Assembly (NCBI GenBank): GCA_905215115.1
Contig: CAJMOP010000076.1
Location: forward strand, 1-9,744
DNA length: 9,744 nt
Reading direction: 5' to 3'
Origin: an uncultured bacterium
GTDB lineage: Bacteria; Actinomycetota; Coriobacteriia; Coriobacteriales; Coriobacteriaceae
In this document: piece after piece, positions 1-6,347 of the stretch
Numbering within the stretch: the stretch's first letter is position 1
Layout: each line of letters begins with the position of its first letter
Program-made: the position numbers and the translations under genes
Notes under the pieces: model-generated
Database searches by the model: none
What the model saw: only the letters and a program-made list of their open reading frames with translations
Told to the model about the DNA's origin: nothing

Positions 1-104
1 AGCAGATGAAGAAAGCTGCGGCAGATCTGAATTTTGAGGCGGCAGCAGAACTCAGGGATAAGTTAATAGAGCTTAAGAAGACATTGCAGGAAATAAAGAT
101 ATAG
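1..104 (+). CDS. uvrB: UvrB C-terminal end (UVR motif), partial
   Basis: The frame starting at base 3 runs 33 codons to a TAG at 102-104; the gene enters from outside the window. The peptide has the pattern of the UVR motif: MKKAAADLNFEAAAELRD followed by a Lys/Leu-rich helix. This is the helical hairpin at the end of UvrB that contacts UvrC in nucleotide excision repair. The following gene is uvrA, and uvrB-uvrA is a common Firmicutes order, which supports the call. Codons are AT-rich (ata, tta, gaa), like uvrA and unlike everything after 1192. UvrC also carries a UVR motif, but there it is internal, while here it is followed at once by a stop. Confidence 0.85.
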   Translation, partial: QMKKAAADLNFEAAAELRDKLIELKKTLQEIKI

Positions 105-126
105 AAAAAGGAGATCATAGACTTAC

Positions 127-1233
127 ATGCCACAGGAAAAAGATTCAAGACAATATATCAAGATCAGAGGAGCAAATGAACACAATCTGAAGAATGTAGA
201 CGTAGACATACCAAGAGACAAACTGGTGGTACTGACCGGTCTTAGCGGATCAGGAAAATCATCACTGGCATTTGATACAATTTATGCGGAAGGACAGAGA
301 AGATATATGGAATCATTGTCTTCTTATGCCAGACAGTTCCTGGGACAGATGGAAAAACCGGATGTAGAAAGTATAGAAGGATTGTCTCCGGCTATTTCCA
401 TTGATCAGAAATCTACGAACCGCAATCCAAGGTCTACCGTAGGAACGGTAACGGAAATCTATGATTATTTCCGGTTATTATATGCAAGAGCAGGAATTCC
501 GCATTGTCCGAAATGTGGGCGCGAGATTAAGAAACAGACGGTTGATCAGATGGTAGAACAGGTGATGGCATTTCCGGAAAGAACCAAGATACAGCTGCTG
601 GCACCGGTTGTAAGAGGCAGAAAGGGAACCCATGTAAAATTATTGGAGCGCGCCAGAAAGAGCGGATATGTCCGAGTCAGGATCGATGGCAATATGTACG
701 AACTGTCGGAAGAGATCAAGCTGGATAAGAACATCAAGCACAATATAGAGATTGTTGTAGACCGTCTGGTAGTAAAAGAGGGTATTGAACAGCGTCTGAC
801 CGATTCCATTGAAAATGTACTGAATCTTGCGGAAGGACTGATGACCGTGGATGTGATCGGCGGGGAACCGGTCCAGTTCAGCGAAAGCTTCTCATGTCCT
901 GATTGCGGAATCAGTATTGAAGAGATCGAACCGAGAAGCTTTTCGTTCAACAATCCGTTCGGCGCATGTCCGGAGTGCTTTGGACTGGGATACAAGATGG
1001 AATTTGACGAAGACCTGATGATTCCGGATAAACGTCTCAGTATCAGTGAAGGTGCGATCACTGTTATGGGATGGCAGTCCTGCACGGATAAGAAGAGCTT
1101 CACGTATGCGATCCTGGATGCGTTGAGCAAAGAATATGGCTTTTCATTAGATACACCGTTTGAGGACTATCCGAAGGAAGTCCATGATGTCAAGGCCTGT
1201 GCGAGGCCGTCCGGCGAGGGCTGCTCGGCGTAG
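127..1233 (+). CDS. uvrA: Excinuclease ABC subunit A, N-terminal 355 residues, truncated at a chimeric join
   Basis: UvrA is the ABC-type ATPase that finds DNA damage and loads UvrB. Seen here: Walker A GLSGSGKSS at residues 38-46, the motif SSYARQFLGQMEKPDVE just after it, CPKCG at 127-131 in the first insertion domain, and a zinc site with Cys257, Cys260, Cys281 and Cys284. The ATG follows AAAGGAGA with a rather long gap of about 13 bases, 22 bases after uvrB, so the two are probably one operon. UvrA is normally about 940 residues. UvrA-like sequence ends at HDV (residue 355, base 1191); the last 13 codons to TAG at 1233 are antisense of rfbA and GC-rich. The signature and second ATPase half are missing, so this fragment could not work. 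The cause is most likely an assembly join rather than a real mutation. Confidence 0.93.
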   Translation: MPQEKDSRQYIKIRGANEHNLKNVDVDIPRDKLVVLTGLSGSGKSSLAFDTIYAEGQRRYMESLSSYARQFLGQMEKPDVESIEGLSPAISIDQKSTNRNPRSTVGTVTEIYDYFRLLYARAGIPHCPKCGREIKKQTVDQMVEQVMAFPERTKIQLLAPVVRGRKGTHVKLLERARKSGYVRVRIDGNMYELSEEIKLDKNIKHNIEIVVDRLVVKEGIEQRLTDSIENVLNLAEGLMTVDVIGGEPVQFSESFSCPDCGISIEEIEPRSFSFNNPFGACPECFGLGYKMEFDEDLMIPDKRLSISEGAITVMGWQSCTDKKSFTYAILDALSKEYGFSLDTPFEDYPKEVHDVKACARPSGEGCSA

Positions 1234-1460
1234 GAGAGGTTCACGCCGTAGCGCGAGCCGTCCCCGAGCAGGCGCTCGAAGTTGGGCAGGTCGGTCGGCG
1301 TGGAGATGACCAGGATGTCCCGGATGCCCGCCAGCATGAGGGTGCTAAGCGGGTAATAGATCATGGGCTTGTCGTAGACCGGCAGCAGCTGCTTGGAGGT
1401 CACGAGCGTGAGCGGGTACAGGCGGGTGCCGGACCCGCCGGCGAGGATGATGCCTTTCAC
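1167..1460 (-). CDS. rfbA: Glucose-1-phosphate thymidylyltransferase, N-terminal fragment
   Basis: RfbA makes dTDP-glucose from glucose 1-phosphate and dTTP, the first step to dTDP-L-rhamnose. The fragment starts MKGIILAGGSGTRLYPLT, the nucleotide-binding loop of the family, and continues with KQLLPVYDKPMIYYPLS and AEQPSPDGLAQA, all hallmark stretches. The start is GTG, with a strong ribosome site GGAAGGAGA seven bases before it that lies in the last codons of the preceding glycosyltransferase; the gap is 3 bases, so translation is probably coupled. The family is about 290 residues long; only about 89 are real. The last eight or so codons (1167-1191) are antisense of uvrA across the junction. 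In this context it would supply dTDP-rhamnose to the rhamnosyltransferase upstream, with rfbB, rfbC and rfbD expected beyond the break. Confidence 0.92.
   Translation of the reverse strand: MKGIILAGGSGTRLYPLTLVTSKQLLPVYDKPMIYYPLSTLMLAGIRDILVISTPTDLPNFERLLGDGSRYGVNLSYAEQPSPDGLAQALTSWTSFG
1188..1194. other. Chimeric junction between low-GC and high-GC genomes
   Basis: Plus-strand uvrA homology stops at a Val codon (1189-1191), where UvrA proteins continue with a hydrophobic stretch. Minus-strand rfbA homology (DGLAQA) runs up to about 1192 from the other side and then stops. Base composition and codon use change at the same point. There is no insertion sequence, repeat, tRNA or integrase at the join, and no clear shared sequence. 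Two core genes broken at one base with a change of phylum fits an artificial contig join best. Confidence 0.85.
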
Positions 1461-1463
1461 TGG

Positions 1464-2630
1464 TTATCTCCTTCCGAGGAAAAGGTCTTCGTAGCTGTCA
1501 GTGATGGACCGCCACGAATACCGGTCGCGGATAACGGAGGTCGATGCCGTATCGAGCTCCTCGATCGACTTCCAATCCATCACGTCGGCGCTATTGATAA
1601 GTTCAGCCAAGTCTCCGGATTCCTTGCTCCAATACAGGGCCGAATCCTCAGCGACCTCGCGGTTGAAACCGACGTCGAGAAGGAGGTTGAGGCGCGTGGA
1701 CGCCAGCGCCTCCAGGAGGCTCGGATTGGTACCCCCGACCTCATGGCCGTGGAAGTAGCCGTAAGCCTGCTCACGGATCTTCTTCAGGAGCTCCTGGTCG
1801 TAGACGGTCCCGACGAACTTGATGCGTGGGTCGGACTTGAAGTGCGTCTTCCGCTCGAGCTCCGCGAGGAAGGAGTCGTCCACTCCCGTCACGAGCGCGA
1901 AATCCCGCTTGGAGTCGGAAGCCATGAACTCCCGGATCATGGTCTCGTAGTTGTTCTCAGGCACGAAGCGTCCCACGACCAGGTAGTAGCCGAAGGGCTC
2001 GAGGCCCTTCTCGGAGAGCCATCCAGTGAACTTGGGGTCGTCGTCCGCGAGCGCTGAGTGCCTGATGTCGGCCCCGTAGGCGATGAAGGTCGTCTCGGGG
2101 TGCAGGTCGGCATACTCCCCTCGAATGTACTTCTCGATGTTCTTGGAGTCGCACACCATCAGGTCGGCGTGCTTGACCATCCCGCGCTCCGAGACTTTCC
2201 AGTACCTGCGGACGGGCGCGCTCCACTTGGCGCGCCTCCACTCGTGGCCGTCGGGGTTCACGAAGACCTTGCCACCAAGGGCGTGGATCCTCTTTACGTA
2301 CTTTCCGAAAAACGGTCCGATGCGACAGGCCAGCACGTAGACGATGGGGTGCTCGACACGGTTATTCTCAATATAGGCGGTGCACCACTTGAGGGCGTCT
2401 ATGTCGTAGAAGATCGCCCTAGCGGCTCCGACGGGCCTGCGTAGTACCTTGAAGCAATGCGCTCCGTTGTGCTCGAACACGCCGACCTCCTCGGCGGAGT
2501 CCACAGCGCACGCCACGTGGTACTTGATGTCGGGCGATACCTGATTCTCGGTCAGTTTCTCCACGAACGTCTCGTAGCCGCCGTAGTTTGCCGGAATTCC
2601 CTTGGATCCGATGATGAAAACATGCTGCAT
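1464..2630 (-). CDS. DUF1972-type glycosyltransferase, probable rhamnosyltransferase (Cps2T/WchF-like)
   Basis: The 388-residue cytoplasmic enzyme has an N-terminal DUF1972 domain (about 2-180) and a GT4-type C-terminal domain (about 205-360). Hallmarks are GSKGIPANYGGYETFVEKL at 8-26, NPDGHEW at 125-131, GRFVPENNYE at 220-229 and HEVGGTNPSLLEALA at 296-310, the nucleotide-sugar site. Close relatives in streptococcal capsule clusters (Cps2T) add a beta-1,4-linked L-rhamnose to the first lipid-linked sugar. The location between a sugar-1-phosphate transferase and rfbA fits that role: second sugar of the repeat unit, with dTDP-rhamnose as donor. The ATG overlaps the previous gene's stop in TAATG, showing translational coupling. 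There is no signal peptide or membrane segment. The sugar specificity is inferred from family and context. Confidence 0.88.
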   Translation of the reverse strand: MQHVFIIGSKGIPANYGGYETFVEKLTENQVSPDIKYHVACAVDSAEEVGVFEHNGAHCFKVLRRPVGAARAIFYDIDALKWCTAYIENNRVEHPIVYVLACRIGPFFGKYVKRIHALGGKVFVNPDGHEWRRAKWSAPVRRYWKVSERGMVKHADLMVCDSKNIEKYIRGEYADLHPETTFIAYGADIRHSALADDDPKFTGWLSEKGLEPFGYYLVVGRFVPENNYETMIREFMASDSKRDFALVTGVDDSFLAELERKTHFKSDPRIKFVGTVYDQELLKKIREQAYGYFHGHEVGGTNPSLLEALASTRLNLLLDVGFNREVAEDSALYWSKESGDLAELINSADVMDWKSIEELDTASTSVIRDRYSWRSITDSYEDLFLGRR

Positions 2631-3379
2631 TAGTACGCATCACTCCCGTTAAAGACCTCCAGAACCGTTAGGAGGATGATCTTGAAGTCCGTGATGACTC
2701 CGCGCTTGGCTATGTATTCGAGGTCCCGGCGGACCATGCCGTCAAAACCGGTGGAGTTGCGCTCCGTAACCTGCCAGAGCCCCGTAATACCTGGTTTTAC
2801 TGCTAGCCTCTGCAGGTCGTACTCGGTGTACTCAGCTACCTCGTTCGGCAGCGGCGGGCGCGGACCGACGACGGACATCTGGCCCAGGAACACGTTCAGG
2901 AACTGCGGGAACTCGTCGATGGAGTGCTTGCGGATGAACCTGCCGATCTTGGTGACGCGGGGGTCCTCCCTCATCTTGAACATGGCCCCAGCGATCTCGT
3001 TCTGCCCCTTGAGCTCGGCGAGACGCTCGTCGGCGTCCTTGTACATGGAACGGAACTTCCACATGCGGAAGGTGGTCAGGCTACCGTCGGGGCGGGTCTG
3101 TCCCACGCGGATCTGGCTGTAGAAGGGGCTGCCCTCGCTCTCCAGGCGGATGAGTGCCGCGAGCACCAGGCTGGGAATCGCGATGACCACGAGCACAACA
3201 CCGCTGAACACGATGTCGAACGCGCGCTTAACGGTGCGGTAGGCTAGGCGCGAGCGATCCCAGTCCATGATGGATTGCATGGCCCTGTAGCGGCCGGTGC
3301 CCTCACGTCGGTCCATGGCCTGAGCAATCAGCGCCGCACCCGCTGGCGCATCCGTTTCATATTCTGTTTTATCCGACAC
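2630..3379 (-). CDS. Undecaprenyl-phosphate sugar phosphotransferase (bacterial sugar transferase, monotopic PGT)
   Basis: This 249-residue enzyme would transfer a sugar 1-phosphate from a UDP-sugar to undecaprenyl phosphate at the inner membrane face, starting the polysaccharide repeat unit. Seen: one hydrophobic segment at about 53-79 (re-entrant helix), MWKFRSM at 106-112, the catalytic Asp-Glu pair in SIDEFPQF (D155, E156), VVGPRP at 170-175 and KPGITGLWQV at 195-204. It is the short form, without the multi-spanning N-terminus of WbaP or WcaJ. The open frame extends upstream to 3511 but overlaps the NusG-like gene with unrelated residues; GTG at 3379 is chosen because GGAAGAG precedes it. 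GTG at 3394 is an alternative. A GC-rich hairpin (3399-3414) lies in the 67-base gap after the NusG-like gene. The end overlaps the next start by one base. Confidence 0.9.
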   Translation of the reverse strand: MSDKTEYETDAPAGAALIAQAMDRREGTGRYRAMQSIMDWDRSRLAYRTVKRAFDIVFSGVVLVVIAIPSLVLAALIRLESEGSPFYSQIRVGQTRPDGSLTTFRMWKFRSMYKDADERLAELKGQNEIAGAMFKMREDPRVTKIGRFIRKHSIDEFPQFLNVFLGQMSVVGPRPPLPNEVAEYTEYDLQRLAVKPGITGLWQVTERNSTGFDGMVRRDLEYIAKRGVITDFKIILLTVLEVFNGSDAY

Positions 3380-3446
3380 GTTCTCTTCCAACACTTCGTC
3401 CCCGGGTCGGGGGATCCTCCCTGTTCTGTGTGGCGACCGTCTGCAG

Positions 3447-3992
3447 CTAGGCGATTGCCTTTTTAAGGTTGCGCATGACGCGCTGCTCGGCCGAAAGCAC
3501 GGCAAGGCCAACGCGCGTAGTTACGCGTCGGCCGCACAGGTTGAGCTCCAGATAAGCAGTGCTCTTGCGTCTATTAATGGTTTTGATAAGGCCTTCGTGG
3601 CCCAGCAGCGGACCTGCCGTCACTACGACTTGGTCGCCGTCTTTTAAGGCCTCGCTCATGGGCACTACGCGGTCTCCCCTATGCGTAAAGCCGCCAATAA
3701 GCTGAACCTCTTCTTTTGCCAGCGGCACAAACTGACCGTCCTGGGAAAGCACCAGGGCAAAGTCGTCCATGCGCAGCAGATACTGTTGCACGGTGCGGGG
3801 ATCTGCCGTATCGCAGATAAGATAACCGGGAAAGAGCGGCTTGGTCGTATTGACCCATTCGCCGTGAACTTTAATCTCGGTTTGAAATTGGGGATAAAAG
3901 AGCTCCTGCATGGCGACAGCCGGCACCATGCGCTCAATGCGCTCGCGCATTACGTCTTCGCGACCGTTAATGACCTGAATTACATACCACAC
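3447..3992 (-). CDS. NusG paralogue, LoaP/RfaH-type transcription antiterminator
   Basis: The 181-residue protein has an NGN domain (about 1-95: WYVIQVINGRE at the start, KPLFPGYLI at 51-59) and a KOW domain (about 117-150, LKDGDQVVVTAGPLLGHEG). Specialised NusG paralogues such as LoaP, RfaH and UpxY bind RNA polymerase at a leader signal and keep it from terminating in long polysaccharide or metabolite operons. Being the first gene of a surface polysaccharide operon, and lacking the secE neighbour of housekeeping nusG, supports this. The open frame begins at GTG 4001, but GTG at 3992 is better spaced from AAGGGGG and gives the usual NusG start (Met)WYVIQV. A long structured leader lies upstream. 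LoaP fits the setting better than RfaH, but the subgroup cannot be fixed by eye. Confidence 0.88.
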   Translation of the reverse strand: MWYVIQVINGREDVMRERIERMVPAVAMQELFYPQFQTEIKVHGEWVNTTKPLFPGYLICDTADPRTVQQYLLRMDDFALVLSQDGQFVPLAKEEVQLIGGFTHRGDRVVPMSEALKDGDQVVVTAGPLLGHEGLIKTINRRKSTAYLELNLCGRRVTTRVGLAVLSAEQRVMRNLKKAIA

Positions 3993-4186
3993 AAGCTCCA
4001 CCCCCTTGCTGTCTTACGTATGGCTCACGTGATTTGGATATGGCTTCGCCAGGGCGCTTGTGCGCGGAGGCGCTCCATATTCAAACCCTGAGCCCAGTCA
4101 GACAAGCTCGTGGCTCTGCCCCACCGTGAACGGTATGTATATGTGCAGTTGCTAGAGACGCGAACGTGTATCGCAAAATGACCGTA

Positions 4187-4255
4187 TCCCCAGCTGACTG
4201 CGTGCGAGCCAGTAAAGCGGGTACAAAACTGGACCGCACGCAAACAGCTGAAGGA
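4187..4255 (-). ncRNA. Layered hairpin in the leader of the NusG-paralogue operon
   Basis: Four nested arms pair in register: TCC (4187-4189) with GGA (4253-4255), CAGCTG (4191-4196) with CAGCTG (4245-4250), TGCGTGCG (4199-4206) with CGCACGCA (4235-4242), and CCAGT (4209-4213) with ACTGG (4228-4232). The arms give 22 base pairs, separated by small internal loops, around a 14-base loop. No T-run follows on either strand, so it is not a simple terminator. It sits about 195 bases upstream of the NusG-like start and would be transcribed with that gene. By analogy with LoaP, which is reported to bind a leader RNA hairpin, it could be the recruitment site. That role is inference; the pairing is visible directly. 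Confidence 0.55.
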
Positions 4256-4329
4256 CTGCTTGGTTTGTCATAGCAACTTACTGCACTACATAAAGCGAAC
4301 TAATAAATAGCCGCAAAAACTAGTACAAA

Positions 4330-4359
4330 ACGAGCATGGCAATCGATATTGGAGCTCGT
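4330..4359 (-). other. Small hairpin in the same leader
   Basis: ACGAGC (4330-4335) pairs with GCTCGT (4354-4359), and inside it CAAT (4340-4343) pairs with ATTG (4348-4351). On the minus strand it is followed by TTTT, and on the plus strand by TTTTT after two bases. It could be a weak intrinsic terminator or attenuator before the layered hairpin, but the outer stem is only six pairs and the T-run is short. Confidence 0.3.
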
Positions 4360-4458
4360 GGTTTTTCTAACACCGCCGTTACGGCCGGATGCTGATCGAC
4401 CCTGCGCTTTGTGACTTGCTGAAGCCGTGAGCACAGTTGAACTCATGTAACGTTAGGT

Positions 4459-4464
4459 ATCCTA
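4459..4464 (-). promoter_or_regulatory. Possible extended -10 of the polysaccharide operon
   Basis: On the minus strand TGC-TAGGAT resembles an extended -10 (TGN before the hexamer). No good -35 lies 16-18 bases upstream. The same TAGGAT hexamer occurs before glgP. If used, transcription would start near 4452 and give a leader of about 460 bases to the NusG-like gene. Confidence 0.25.
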
Positions 4465-4735
4465 GCACAAGCTGGTAGCGAAACTGATTTGGGTTGCGTT
4501 GGACAACATATCGTTCATTTGGCGTGCTTAAGGGGGTTGTTTTTGGATGTTGTTCACGTTGGCGCAGGATATTGGGGTGCGAGCGGTAATTAAGGGCGAT
4601 CCTGAAGCGCAAATGGAACGGCGAGCTGCACTGATAATCACGTTTGTCTAACAAACTATGTACAGACATGGGAAATAAATTGTGCAACTTTTTGTTGGTG
4701 TGGGTGGGGTTTGTGGAGCGAGGTATTTTGGCATG

Positions 4736-4766
4736 AAAAAAGGCCTTCGGAATTCCGAAGGCCTTT
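4736..4766 (-). terminator. Intrinsic terminator of tRNA-Ala
   Basis: Bases 4739-4766 form a perfect 28-base palindrome (AAAGGCCTTCGGAA and its complement). On the minus strand it ends in six T residues (4741-4736). It lies 10 bases after the tRNA 3' end, so it terminates that transcript. Any transcript from the plus strand would meet the same stem with only three T residues. Confidence 0.92.
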
Positions 4767-4776
4767 GCATTCACGA

Positions 4777-4852
4777 TGGTGGAGACGAGGGGGATCGAAC
4801 CCCTGACCTCTTGACTGCCAGTCAAGCGCTCTCCCAGCTGAGCTACGCCCCC
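4777..4852 (-). tRNA. tRNA-Ala (GGC)
   Basis: The 76-base gene folds into a standard cloverleaf: acceptor GGGGGCG with CGTCTCC, D arm around TAGCTCAGCTGGGAGAGC, anticodon stem CTTGA/TCAAG with loop CTGGCAG (anticodon GGC), T arm AGGGGTTCGATCCCCCT, discriminator A and encoded CCA. The third acceptor pair is G-U, the alanine identity element. It reads GCC and GCT codons, and GCC is heavily used in the flanking genes. It is transcribed alone, with its own promoter (4866-4894) and terminator (4736-4766). Confidence 0.97.
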
Positions 4853-4865
4853 GTGACGAGGAGAT

Positions 4866-4894
4866 ACTATAGGGGAAGTTGGCGCGACGTGCAA
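4866..4894 (-). promoter_or_regulatory. Promoter of tRNA-Ala
   Basis: On the minus strand TTGCAC (4894-4889) and TATAGT (4871-4866) are separated by exactly 17 bases, a near-consensus housekeeping promoter. The expected start near 4859 is a few bases before the mature tRNA 5' end at 4852. Confidence 0.88.
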
Positions 4895-4922
4895 GGACTT
4901 TTTTGGGTCAGGCTTTAAGTGC

Positions 4923-5564
4923 CTATTGATATAGGTAAGCGATGGCGGTGCCGGTATGGACTTGGATCGTGGCTGTTGACCTGACGACGTTGCTGATACC
5001 CGTATCGGCCAACAGGCCCAAGGGGCTGTGGTCTAACTCCCACTCTAGACCGTGTTCGCTTACCTCAGTTTTGGGAGCAACGGCGATGATGGAGAATGTC
5101 TTGCCCTCGGCGCCCTCGATGGTCCACGACTCACCTGCGTGAAGGATGCGGGCGACTACTTTGTCCTCAGCAATCCAGACTGGGGCGTCATCGTAGCCTG
5201 CAAGCAAGCCCAGCACGGATAGGGCCATGTCCGGACGGCCGCCGGTGGCGCAGGTCGCAACTACTTCGGCACCCGGCCAGCGGCGTCGGACGGAATCGAG
5301 CGCCAGTGCCAGGTCGGTATAGTCCTTGTAGGGGTCGTGGCGCTCAACTTCAAAGTCGGTGGCGGCATCGACCAACGCGCGACCGGCGTCGCTCACCGTG
5401 TCGGCGTCACCGACATAGACGTCGCAGCCCAAGCCGGCGCCCAACAGCGCATCGAGTCCGCGGTCCACGGCGACAACGTGATCGCACTCCCCCGCTAAGC
5501 GGCGCAACAACTCAGTACTCGCAACTACCGGCGAGCCGCAGACTACTAGTACTTTGCAAGCCAC
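4923..5564 (-). CDS. thiN: Thiamine pyrophosphokinase (thiamine diphosphokinase)
   Basis: The 213-residue cytoplasmic enzyme would convert thiamine and ATP to thiamine diphosphate. Family motifs are in order: AVDRG at 32-36, GDADT at 52-56 (usual GDxDS), KDYTD at 80-84, TGGRPDM at 107-113, and a C-terminal beta domain with DTGISN at 187-192 that would close the thiamine site. The usual GGRxDH ends here in Met113 instead of His, a modest variation. Length is normal. The start is GTG, nine bases after the HAD gene's stop, with AGGCGAGG just before it and overlapping that gene's last bases, so the pair is translated together. I saw no strong terminator between this gene and the tRNA promoter. 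Confidence 0.88.
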   Translation of the reverse strand: MACKVLVVCGSPVVASTELLRRLAGECDHVVAVDRGLDALLGAGLGCDVYVGDADTVSDAGRALVDAATDFEVERHDPYKDYTDLALALDSVRRRWPGAEVVATCATGGRPDMALSVLGLLAGYDDAPVWIAEDKVVARILHAGESWTIEGAEGKTFSIIAVAPKTEVSEHGLEWELDHSPLGLLADTGISNVVRSTATIQVHTGTAIAYLYQ

Positions 5565-5573
5565 GGCCCTCGC

Positions 5574-6263
5574 CTAACCTTCATACGCAAGAACGCAATC
5601 CAAATCCAGCTCCTCGTAGCTGTCGACAAAGATATCGCAGTTATCGCGCACGTCCTCGCGCTCCATACGGCCGAGCGGGTCATAGATGCCCACGCGCTTA
5701 AAGCCAGCGGTGCCAGAGCTCTTTAGGCCAAAGACGGCGTCCTCAAACACCCATGCACGCTCAAACTTATGCCCGTGACGCTCCTCTAGGCGGCGCAGCG
5801 CCAGCTCATACACATCGGGGAACTGCTTGGAGCGCCCCGCCTCGCCCGTGGTGGTCACAAGCTCCATGTAGGCATCGAGCCCGGCACCAGCGAGCGCGGA
5901 CTGCACCAGCTCGGCCGGCGTGGACGTAGCCACACACATGGAAATGCCCGCCGCCTTCGCCTGCTCCAAAAATGCCAAGAGCCCCTCGCGCGGCGGCACC
6001 TTGGAGTAGCCATCGATCAGAATGTCGCTCAGCTCGCGATACAGCTCCTCGCCATTCGCTCCAATGCCCCACGTGTCGTGGTAGGCCTGGCACTCGTCCT
6101 CGAGCGACAAATGCTCAAACTGGGCAAAATCGTCGACCGTCACGTCAACTCCGTGGCGGTGCAATAACTCGGGCTGGGCATAGGCCCAAACGGGAGTGCT
6201 ATTAACCAGTGTTCCGTCGCAATCGAAAATAAAAGCGACATTGGGAGCAGCGGTCTGGGACAT
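5574..6263 (-). CDS. HAD-family hydrolase, beta-phosphoglucomutase/phosphatase type
   Basis: The 229-residue protein shows the four HAD motifs: FDCDGTL at 13-19 (nucleophile Asp14 and Asp16), Thr/Ser in VATST at 111-115, Lys146 in SKQFPDVY, and FEDAVFGL at 173-180 (Glu174, Asp175). A helical cap at about 20-88 places it in subfamily IA, near beta-phosphoglucomutases and sugar phosphatases. The substrate cannot be read from sequence. ATG at 6263 is chosen because GAAAGG precedes it by seven bases; a TTG at 6284 in frame has no such site. It is divergent from glgB and shares a spacer with sugar-regulator-like operators, which favours a sugar phosphate substrate. Coupling to thiN could instead suggest a thiamine phosphate; both are inference. 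Confidence 0.85.
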   Translation of the reverse strand: MSQTAAPNVAFIFDCDGTLVNSTPVWAYAQPELLHRHGVDVTVDDFAQFEHLSLEDECQAYHDTWGIGANGEELYRELSDILIDGYSKVPPREGLLAFLEQAKAAGISMCVATSTPAELVQSALAGAGLDAYMELVTTTGEAGRSKQFPDVYELALRRLEERHGHKFERAWVFEDAVFGLKSSGTAGFKRVGIYDPLGRMEREDVRDNCDIFVDSYEELDLDCVLAYEG

Positions 6264-6285
6264 AAACGAACCTTTCAATGTCAAA

Positions 6286-6316
6286 TGGTAAACATCCTGC
6301 TAAAAACGTTTTACCA
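6286..6316. promoter_or_regulatory. LacI-type operator candidate next to the HAD gene
   Basis: TGGTAAAC (6286-6293) and GTTTTACCA (6308-6316) are inverted half-sites. The second belongs to AAAACGTTTT (6303-6312), a palindrome with the central CG typical of LacI-family operators. The pair lies 23-53 bases before the HAD start, where binding could block transcription of HAD-thiN. Confidence 0.5.
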
Positions 6317-6347
6317 AACGTCAGACCAACAATCTTGAAACCCTAAT

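Larger units (their letters stand above)
3993..4735 (-). other. Long gene-free region: probable leader and promoter zone of the polysaccharide operon
   Basis: About 740 bases without a convincing gene lie between the NusG-like start and the tRNA terminator. Base composition is lower in GC than the flanking genes. Seen on the minus strand, in transcription order: a possible extended -10 at 4459-4464, a small hairpin at 4330-4359, an AT-rich stretch at 4280-4330, a layered hairpin at 4187-4255, the short palindrome ACCGTGAACGGT (4123-4134), and GAGCC/GGCTC arms at 4090-4116. I found no convincing ops/JUMPstart-like sequence. Short open frames here lack ribosome sites and family-like sequence. 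No clear structure was found between about 4470 and 4735. Confidence 0.5.

Noticed and set aside
1150..1250. Mobile element or recombination site at the junction
   Set aside because: No inverted repeat, target duplication, integrase or tRNA end is present; a contig join explains both broken genes.
4025..4243. Short minus-strand frame of 72 codons upstream of the NusG-like gene
   Set aside because: No ribosome site, odd composition, and it runs through the layered hairpin; better explained as untranslated leader.
4361..4400. Possible ops/JUMPstart element (GGCGGTGTTAG on the minus strand)
   Set aside because: Only the first six bases match the RfaH ops core; the rest differs and no matching pause context is visible.
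4379..4894. Minus-strand open frame of 171 codons containing GGVAQLGERLTGSQEVRGSI
   Set aside because: This peptide is the translation of the tRNA-Ala gene, a well-known annotation artefact; the frame also crosses the tRNA terminator and promoter.
4682..4918. Plus-strand open frame with GDEGDRTPDLLTASQALSQL
   Set aside because: It is the opposite-strand translation of the same tRNA and its terminator palindrome.
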